64,000 nt of DNA from Anadara kagoshimensis (Eukaryota; Mollusca; Bivalvia; Arcoida; Arcidae): positions 36,137,854 through 36,201,853 of the forward strand of contig CM037871.1 of NCBI GenBank assembly GCA_021292105.1, given 5' to 3'. Every line of letters starts with the position of its first letter. Positions within the stretch are counted from its first letter, which is position 1. The notes under the pieces are model-generated. The model was not told the origin of the DNA, searched no databases, and saw nothing but the letters and a program-made list of their open reading frames with translations. Positions 59,401-64,000 of this stretch are shown piece after piece. The position numbers and the translations under genes are program-made.

Positions 59401-62400
59401 CTCCAGTTTTCTCCAACATCCCAGAACTGACCACCTCAATATCAGTAAAACAATCAAGGAAATACCTTGCCATGATTGGAACCCCATTTTTTTCAGTTTT
59501 CCACTGAATTTGGTAATTCAAAGAAATTTCAAATACATGTTATATAAACTGCATACCAAGCTGGTGAATTTCCACCATTATCATGCCAGACTGTTACAGA
59601 CTGTAGATCACCTAGAGTATTTGGTGCAGTTATAACAAACCAGTCTTCTGATCCTGACTGGAAGTGTTTTCTGTCAATGGCATTCTCATTCAGGGCATGT
59701 TTAGAACTCTGTCTCAATGTTCCTGTCATTACCATGGAAACACCAGCTGTTGTTCCAGCATCATTCCACCATCCAGTGATAATACAAACTAAATATGTAT
59801 AATTGTCTTCTAAACTGTTATCCATGACTACATTTACTCCGACCTTTTTTTGAAATGAAACAAACATTACAACATTAATACAGTCATTGTACTGTATAAG
59901 TACATTTGCAAGGAAGAAATATTTACGATTTTCACGGTGAAACTTTTACCGCAAATATAACTTCCCAGGAAAAATTATTTATTCCTTGGTTCATTTTCTC
60001 TCCTGTGGGAACCATGATTTTTTTTACCAGGAAATAGTTAAAAAGATCATAACTGCCAAAGTTTCCTACATCTAATATTTCTTCTTACAGTATACCAATT
60101 TTAATGTCTCTTGAGAATGCTTCATTTATCAATAGTTCCAAGAAAACTGACGGACCAATGAACATTTCAATTATTCTGTGCCAGAGCTTGCCCATCATGA
60201 CCTTAATTTTGTAAATGGCACATCATACGATTACATATGTATATCAATATCAATTTTCATTCAAAAAAAAGATATATACAAAGTAAGGTTGGACGGAAAG
60301 GTGGACAAACTAATGAATGGATAGATGAACAAGGTGAACAGGTAGAGCTCCTGTATCTTTTTTGATAGTGGGCCCTCATTATGGTGGACTGATGCACCAA
60401 AGTAATATCAAGACAGAACAACTTATAACACACAGAATGCTCTTCAAGAGAACCATGTTCATCTGAATGTGGCAGATCTGGCTCAAGAATTGTCATGTAC
60501 CTGAATCATTAGTGTGTCCTGGGAAGGGTCTAGGTTTGAGTCACAGTTTTGCCACTTATTTTTCTTTTCTTGTTTTTTTTTTATTTAGGGGTTCATCTTC
60601 CCAAAAGTGTCCCAACAACAGGTTGTTCTTAGGACAAAATCTTTTAGTTTTGATTAAATGTAGTTAACAATGTTAGGTGAATTGAGACTAAATGACCTTA
60701 ATAAGTGGCAGGCAGGCAATGGTCAGTAGTTTTGGAAAGGTTGGATGTTTGAATTTGAGTATCTGAGTTTGTCCACTGCATGTTTCACATTCAAATAATA
60801 TATGGAAGATATATGAGAGTAAAAATGTTACCTTTTCAATATCATTTCTATCAGCTTTTCTTGCCCAGTATATTAAAAAGAAATAAACACACCATATTAT
60901 AATTGCTATGGATACCACCACAGGATTTTCAAAGAATGTAAGAAACAGCTTGGCATCAGCAAATGGATCAATAAAGTTTGGTAAAACAAAGAAACTACCA
61001 GATAAAGCAGTCAGATGGTTACACATGCAATGAAGAAAATCTGTTGTAGTTCTCTCTGAAACCTGAAAAAGTTAAAAATTAAAATGAAAATACTAGTATA
61101 CACTATGTATTTTTTTTCCACAAAATATATTTACATTTATAGTAAAAATAAAGCTGAAATTAATCAAGAATATAAGTATAAAAACATTTTCAGGTATTCC
61201 CTGTTGTCATTAATTTATAAGTATCTGTCAGGTACAGTAAGACCTGGTAATCTGGGCCCAGTTACACAAAGCATAATTATAGAGTTAATCATTAATTAAA
61301 CCATAATTAGTGCAGTGATATATGATTTGCTAACTTTGGTTTAATCAATGATTAGCTATAATTAAGCTTTGTGTAACTCTTCCCTGGTGTTTTAATCATT
61401 ATACACAGATTTCAAAACAACTGAACATGTTAGGGTAACTCTGTTGAAAATGTGTAAATGGATTCAAGATTAATATCCACAGAAACTAAAGAACAAGACC
61501 AGAATATTGCTTTGATTTTTATTCAAATATTGGTATCTAATTACTACAAATACGGCTATTCCTTTCACTAATATATTTTGCCAAGGGTTTATCTGGTCAA
61601 TTTGATTCAAGATGCTTGGGTTGGAGCCCAGGCTCAATAAGTTGAGTTGAGTAATGGTGTTTTACTTCCCAGTCAAGAATATTTCACTTATATTGAGACA
61701 TTGCCAGCTATATGTAAAGGTGCAGAAATTTTGCCCATGTGTTGCGCTGATGGCATTATACAGCAGGGTTCTTTATTGTGCCCAGCCCACCAAGACATGG
61801 GACCTCGTTTATTTTAAGTTCCCATCCGAAAGTGGTCCCAGGCCAACTGAGCTGTGTGATATGACTGTATGTAAAAGTCAATGACAGGCAATGTATGATA
61901 ACTGACAAAAGACACTCACACAACTTTCAAACTGACAAAAGACACTCACACAACTTTCAAAGTGACCCATTAACTCATACGAAATTTACCCAGAATTACC
62001 TTCTATTTTGGCATACACAATGTCATAATTATCATGGTAATCATGTATACAAAGTTTAGTAAAAAATATGTTTTACAATGTCGGAGGATTGGCTAGTTGG
62101 TTGGTTAGTTGGTTGGTTGAATATTGCTTAATGTCGCATCAGCAGTTTTTCAGCTATTCACGACAATAGCTTTTTTATTAATCTCTATGGATTAATCTAT
62201 GAACGATTTCGTGTATGCATGTGAAGTGTGTGTGTTGTATGGTCTGGCTTGTACTAGCGTGCACTCAGGGTGACTTTAAGGTGCTAGCTCACCAAGTCAG
62301 TACGTCGCAGACAAGCGTACCACTCCCCCAGTCCATTATACTGATACCAGATGAACCAGTAAAGGCCAACGGCAAGGAAAATTCACTTTCCAACATGCGG

Positions 62401-64000
62401 TCCGAGCGGGACTCGAACTCACAGCGGTGAAAGACCCTGGATTTGTAGACTGCCACCGCAGCCTCTCAATGTTGAAGGAGTAATAGCCAGACAAACTGTT
62501 AAAGAGAGACAGATGGACGGATGGACAACACCTTACCGCTAAACATCCCATTTCTAGAAATGGTTGTATAACAAGAACTATATTATGCTCACCTGGCAGC
62601 CAGTTGTTGACCATTCATTTAATGTTTCATCCCAGTACATACAAGCAGCAGAGTATGTGTCTATTTGTACAGTTAACATGATCTCAATTTCTTCTACACA
62701 TGTACTATCTGTACAAGCTGTTTTTAATAATCCATTTTCTTCAGAAAACATTTTCAACTTCTCCAATGTGTTGTTGTCATCACTTATAATAATTCCTATA
62801 AATATATCCTGATCAACATTAGATTCTTCTAAGAAATTGGTAAAGTTATTGTTGCTGTATAAATCAGTACCATTTTCAGCTATTTCCTCAACAGCTGGCT
62901 TGTCTCCATCTTTGGATAATATTTTCAGAGGAATGGTTACATTCAGCACCATGGCATTTATTATAACTTTTCTGTTTGCTGTTGTAGGCATCTTCAGCAT
63001 TATGATACTCTGGTTTGATCTGTGTAAGGACATATATCCACTATCATCAAACTGCAAGGTTACAATGGTGTTCTGGACTGATGTATTTGAAGAAAAACCT
63101 ACAGAAAAGACACCATTTAAAATTTGTCAAAATTCCAACAAAGAAATTGTAATATTTTAGCATTATGATAGTCAAGAAAAATTATCAAAATACACATCAT
63201 TCATTAATTACATAAAGGCCAAAACTGTAAATATTGTTAAATAGACATTTTATGACATACCACTAACTAAGGATAACCTGTATAACTTTCATCAAAATGG
63301 TGCACTAAGTTTCTTTTATGTCTAAATATGGATTTTAATCATTTCATATTCAAGTGTCAGTTTTTAGAAAAATTTTTTTAAATATGTTGAAAATAAAGGT
63401 CAGAAAATATAGAATCCTGAAAATTAGTAATTATAGTCAAATTGGCATGAAACATGGCCCCTGCCCTAGACACAGAGTCATGTTGTTGCCTGATCTGAGC
63501 TGAAAAATTTGTGCATAAACATCAATTACTTGGTCAATTAATGCATCTGTGTGCTAGAAAATTACATGCCAAAAGCTTGCATAGAACTTGGCAAGCTATA
63601 GTATATTCCCTAAAATTAGAAAAAAAATTCCAGTTTAATTATGTGATTTGCTTGAATTTTTTTAATTTCATGAATATAACTACATACAAGGAAAGAAAAT
63701 TATCAAACTTCAAAATACATGGAAACTAAATTATTAAATACACAAAAAATATAACACATTATCAATACAAAATTAAGCTAGATTGAAAACAAAAAACAAC
63801 AAGTGTAATTTAATAGCCCAAAATAAATTGAACTGGAAATAACACAAACAATTCAAATGTTTGAAATTCTCTTGCCTTTAGCATGTTTAGTTGACAATAT
63901 AATCTCTACAGGTTCTTGTAAGTTATTTATTTCTATATTTTGTTTTTGTTGATCTTTCAGTTTAATTTTGAGTACAGGTGATGTTATATTTCTGGCAGAT
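50462..64000 (-). CDS. Polycystin-1-family (PKD1-like) membrane protein gene, 3' nine exons, 5' end outside the window
   Basis: Exons on the minus strand, in order: 64000-63876 (partial), 63098-62593, 61062-60832, 59843-59557, 59083-58520, 57990-57734, 57103-56781, 54099-53949, 51737-50503. All junction phases agree and give about 1,225 residues without a stop. The order is GAIN/GPS, TM1, PLAT, four TM helices, then S1, the polycystin extracellular domain and S2-S6. This is the 11-TM layout of polycystin-1 proteins, which are known as GPS-cleaved receptor/channel proteins of cilia, sperm and sensory cells. The tail after S6 is only about 35 residues, without the long coiled-coil tail of vertebrate PKD1, so it is closer in shape to PKD1L or PKDREJ proteins. 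Which paralogue it is cannot be decided here. The 5' part (extracellular PKD/REJ/lectin domains, promoter) lies beyond base 64000. Confidence 0.95.
50503..51737 (-). CDS. PKD1-like terminal exon: end of extracellular domain, S2-S6 channel module and C-terminus
   Basis: 1,235 nt, 410 residues plus stop TGA. The acceptor is TTTAAATTTCAG. Domains: end of the polycystin (TOP) domain with the conserved Cys of TCDLQATAL and MECIPPYS, WMFQSAW and YGGGGYVAEF; S2 EKFVSACEIFFLLFNVTF; S3 WNCVEILQICLSYTVIGLFF; S4 YWDFILVCSIAFLVLIVIL; S5 FMFLLCLLVLAFSHFGLLMF; pore helix and loop SFITLFNFAMGESDYEGI; S6 starting ANRVIGPVFYFSFIFG. S6 contains no Lys or Arg, and the filter-like MGE aligns with LGD of PKD2-type channels. 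The tail after S6 is about 35 residues, Lys-rich, with no coiled coil obvious. The final exon is long and uninterrupted, as in many invertebrate PKD1-like genes. Confidence 0.95.
51738..53948 (-). other. Intron of PKD1-like gene (2.2 kb)
   Basis: It is bounded by GTATTGATA (5') and TTTAAATTTCAG (3') on the minus strand. It contains a degenerate SINE-like segment at about 52600-52780 and a low-complexity invertebrate dispersed repeat (GACCTTGTGACCTT type) at about 53650-53840. The rest shows nothing recognisable. Confidence 0.75.
52598..52785 (+). mobile_element. SINE-like element, family 2, degenerate
   Basis: CTATGTTTGATCCCTGTCAG (B-box-like), TTTCTCTGGGCACTCTGTTT, ATGATATGACTGCCACATCA, TCCTGACTGGGAGTATAAAC. 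Confidence 0.45.
53949..54099 (-). CDS. PKD1-like exon: polycystin extracellular domain, middle part
   Basis: 151 nt, not a long open frame on its own. It is identified by splice signals (acceptor ATTTTACAG, donor TCAG|GTATTGATA) and by coding sense. It reads ITTLPLFWEYMEKKIIPTLI and ends ILVGYYRLRQLRVSG. The FW.Y....IIP.L and G..RLRQLRV motifs are the conserved features of this segment in polycystins. Phase 0 in and phase 1 out match both neighbours. Confidence 0.9.
54268..54397 (+). mobile_element. Naiad-type 3' tail in an intron of the PKD1-like gene
   Basis: CCCTGGTGAAAGTTCACATG...GATTCTGATTTGGACATGAA...TATTTTTGATTAG. Opposite strand to the gene. Confidence 0.7.
54744..54907. mobile_element. 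Foldback MITE in intron, about 65-bp arms
   Basis: ACCATTGAACTGTCTAGAAA...CGTGCAAAGCAAAC, then a loop of about 28 nt containing ATAACGCGCGCC...CGTTAT, then GTTTGCTTTGCACGGCAATG...GACAGTTTAATGGT. Arms are nearly perfect inverse copies. Confidence 0.92.
55519..55541. repeat. T-run in intron
   Basis: About 23 T. It could be a retroposed poly(A) tail on the minus strand, but no element is recognised next to it. Confidence 0.9.
56160..56382 (-). mobile_element. SINE-like element, family 2
   Basis: Minus-strand head GTAGCTGAGTGGTCTACAGC (A-box-like). The body contains a TTTCCTCCACCATCCATACA block, shared loosely with 52690-52760, 59395-59440 and 26540-26600. Confidence 0.5.
56396..56733 (-). mobile_element. 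tRNA-headed SINE, family 1, in intron of PKD1-like gene
   Basis: The reverse strand has the A box (CTACCAACTAAGCTACCACA on plus), the B box (GGGGTTCGAACCGATGACCT on plus), AAGAACAGTCACTACCCACT and the 3' end GTTTAACGTCCCAGTCAAGA. Confidence 0.88.
56781..57103 (-). CDS. PKD1-like exon: intracellular loop, S1 helix and start of polycystin extracellular domain
   Basis: 323 nt (GT + 107 codons). The acceptor is CATTGTTTGCAG and the donor is AACAAA|GTAAGT. It opens with an acidic/basic cytoplasmic loop (EVKVEHEVREEEYGEGGEKN) and an amphipathic Lys-rich segment. The hydrophobic helix VNVVLYFVFVCVILFMVHGH follows; it is S1 of the channel module (TM6 overall). The remainder, RNIRESYLCTKAIEDIFI and on to TDTLAINK, is the start of the extracellular polycystin domain. 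It ends in phase 0 and joins ITTLPLFWEYM. Confidence 0.92.
57104..57733 (-). other. Intron of PKD1-like gene (630 bp)
   Basis: It lies between donor GTAAATATA and acceptor CATTGTTTGCAG. It is AT-rich with no repeat or gene recognised. Confidence 0.7.
57734..57990 (-). CDS. PKD1-like exon: TM4 and TM5
   Basis: 257 nt. The acceptor is TATTTTCAG and the donor is ACAAG|GTAAATATA. It encodes LPWWFIYIAWTVAMATSLVS (TM4), then YFVMLYGLKFGYQKSIDF and SFFQSAFVTQPIKVIIIAVL (TM5), ending LKKPVELESRKTSVVQG. The LPWW...YVAW, MLYGLKFG and SFFQS...QP(I/L)KV signatures are diagnostic for the polycystin-1 membrane region. The terminal Gly codon is split G|GT. Confidence 0.94.
57991..58519 (-). other. Intron of PKD1-like gene (529 bp)
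   Basis: It lies between donor GTAAGTATG and acceptor TATTTTCAG. No recognisable element. Confidence 0.7.
58520..59083 (-). CDS. PKD1-like exon: end of PLAT, TM2 and TM3
   Basis: 564 nt. The acceptor is TTTTGGCAG and the donor is AAATT|GTAAGTATG. It starts with the last PLAT strands (NLTRIIVEDLQTKESWTF, then GDWLAVDRG). The segment HLWLSIFSKPPHSTFTRAQR is a hallmark of polycystin-1 proteins and leads into TM2 (LTCALSLLLTTMLTNIMF). A short loop follows, then TM3 (IESAIIMFPINIIIVQLF). The last part is a Lys/Ser-rich cytoplasmic loop, poorly conserved in the family. The Leu codon TT|G is completed in the next exon. Confidence 0.93.
59084..59556 (-). other. Intron of PKD1-like gene (473 bp)
   Basis: Most of it is a degenerate plus-strand SINE-like sequence at about 59265-59450. 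Confidence 0.65.
59265..59450 (+). mobile_element. SINE-like element, family 2, degenerate
   Basis: GCAGTGGTCCAGTGGTTTTT (A-box-like), GGTTGCAGATCTTTGTGTAA, TTCTCCAACATCCCAGAACT. Confidence 0.45.
59557..59843 (-). CDS. PKD1-like exon: PLAT/LH2 domain, main part
   Basis: 287 nt (95 codons + TG). The acceptor is CAAAAAAAG|GTC, with a weak pyrimidine tract; the donor is GCTTG|GTATGC. It reads VGVNVVMDNSLEDNYTYLVC, then ITGWWNDAGTTAGVSM, and later RKHFQSGSEDWFVI and VWHDNGGNSPAW. This is the classical PLAT signature: a YxVxxxTGxxxxAGTxAxVxMxxxG-like strand pair followed by a WHDNxGxSPxW strand. PLAT domains in this family are cytoplasmic lipid/protein-binding beta sandwiches after TM1. The Trp of SPAW is split across the splice (TG|G). 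Confidence 0.93.
59844..60831 (-). other. Intron of PKD1-like gene (988 bp)
   Basis: It separates TM1 from PLAT. A weakly SINE-like stretch lies around 60480-60600. Otherwise nothing is recognisable. Confidence 0.65.
60832..61062 (-). CDS. PKD1-like exon: GPS cleavage site and TM1
   Basis: 231 nt, 77 codons, phase 0 at both ends. The acceptor is CTTTTTCAG and the donor is GAAAAG|GTAACATT. It begins VSERTTTDFLHCMCNHLT, completing the GPS. The CxCNHLT core is intact, and cleavage in this family is known to occur between Leu and Thr. After the tethered segment ALSGSFFVLPNF comes one hydrophobic helix, NPVVVSIAIIIWCVYFFLIY (TM1, about residues 47-66 of the exon). A basic cytoplasmic stop-transfer segment, ARKADRNDIEK, leads directly into the PLAT domain of the next exon. 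Confidence 0.93.
61250..61386. mobile_element. Foldback MITE in intron
   Basis: GGGCCCAGTTACACAAAGCA and AGCTTTGTGTAACTCTTCCC are inverse ends. Inner parts (AGTTAATCATTAATTAAACC / GGTTTAATCAATGATTAGCT) also pair. Confidence 0.85.
61633..61862 (-). mobile_element. SINE family 1, head-truncated, in intron
   Basis: TTTTACTTCCCAGTCAAGAA, GGCATTATACAGCAGGGTTC, GTTCCCATCCGAAAGTGGTC on plus. The tRNA head is absent. Confidence 0.82.
61901..61960. repeat. Perfect 30-bp tandem duplication
   Basis: ACTGACAAAAGACACTCACA plus 10 more bases, repeated twice exactly. Intronic. Confidence 0.95.
62086..62470 (-). mobile_element. SINE-like element, family 3, with (AACC)n tail
   Basis: On plus it begins TTGGTTGGTTAGTTGGTTGG, i.e. 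an (AACC)n 3' tail on minus. The body is TTGCTTAATGTCGCATCAGC. The head is near GAGCGGGACTCGAACTCACA, whose reverse complement carries a GTTCGAGTCCC B box. Confidence 0.6.
62593..63098 (-). CDS. PKD1-like exon: GAIN domain and first half of GPS motif
   Basis: 506 nt (2 + 168 codons). The acceptor is TTTCTGTAG and the donor is CAG|GTGAGCA. It encodes a GAIN-like stretch rich in beta strands and N-glycosylation sequons (NGT, NNF, NNT), then the GPS start, with YSAACMYWDET followed by WSTTGC. These are the first conserved Cys/Trp positions of the GPS. The exon ends in phase 0 after ...TTGCQ, exactly splitting the GPS motif with the next exon. Confidence 0.92.
63099..63875 (-). other. Intron of PKD1-like gene, GC-AG type (777 bp)
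   Basis: It begins GCAAGAG and ends CTGTAG on the minus strand. AT-rich, no repeat recognised. Confidence 0.65.
63876..64000 (-). CDS. PKD1-like exon: end of REJ/GAIN-like extracellular region (partial)
   Basis: The minus-strand frame reads ...NITSPVLKIKLKDQ..., then INNLQEPVEIIL, typical of the beta-rich extracellular GAIN-like region before the GPS in polycystin-1 proteins. The exon runs off the window edge. It ends after GCT AAA G in phase 1. The next bases are GCAAGAG, so the donor is GC rather than GT. The spliced codon G|GT continues into the next exon as ...KHAKGFSSNTS.... There is no usable GT donor nearby in frame, and AAG|GCAAGA fits the strong consensus of GC-AG introns. Confidence 0.75.

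Larger units (their letters stand above)
61063..62592 (-). other. Intron of PKD1-like gene inside the GPS motif (1.5 kb)
   Basis: It splits the GPS between TTGCQ and VSERT. It contains a foldback MITE (61250-61386), a SINE (61633-61862), a perfect 30-bp tandem duplication (61901-61960) and a second SINE type (62086-62470). Confidence 0.75.

Overview
The window looks like AT-rich genomic DNA of an invertebrate, most likely a bivalve or other marine mollusc. This is an inference from the repeat families: permuted Penelope-like (Naiad-type) retroelements, tRNA-headed SINEs, hammerhead-bearing repeats and Helentron-like elements. No species call is possible. There is one well-supported host gene and a dense layer of transposon debris.

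Host gene (50,462-64,000, minus strand): the 3' part of a polycystin-1-family gene. Nine consecutive exons can be joined with compatible splice phases into about 1,225 residues. In order they encode the end of a REJ/GAIN-like region, an intact GPS autoproteolysis site, TM1, a PLAT domain, TM2-TM5, TM6 (S1), the polycystin extracellular domain and a six-helix channel module ending in a short tail. The 5' part lies beyond base 64,000. The introns carry SINEs and foldback MITEs.

Retroelement field (1-50,000): the dominant repeat is one family of Penelope-like element with the permuted order GIY-YIG remnant, CxC linker, reverse transcriptase (Naiad type). About 30 fragments lie on both strands, nearly all anchored at the 3' end and often in tandem or inverted clusters. 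The two best RT copies are at 29,043-30,545 and 34,520-35,605. The first appears to be the right half of an element whose left half lies at 22,950-24,121. The two halves are separated by a 4.9 kb insertion with diverged terminal inverted repeats and no visible target duplication.

Other repeats: (i) hammerhead-ribozyme-like motifs near 2.7, 4.1, 7.4, 7.8 and 41.7 kb, in repeats resembling Penelope pseudo-LTRs or retrozymes; (ii) Helentron/HINE-like elements at 15.84-17.14 and 27.54-28.27 kb with internal tandem arrays; (iii) a third hairpin-ended element at 44.5-45.5 kb; (iv) two or three SINE families; (v) a higher-order tandem array at 13.8-14.6 kb and a 45-bp array at 18.9-19.35 kb; (vi) an old segmental duplication, 20.6-22.4 kb versus about 30.9-32.7 kb; (vii) several foldback MITEs.

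Most other open frames are short and unsupported. Stretches without recognisable content are listed as such.
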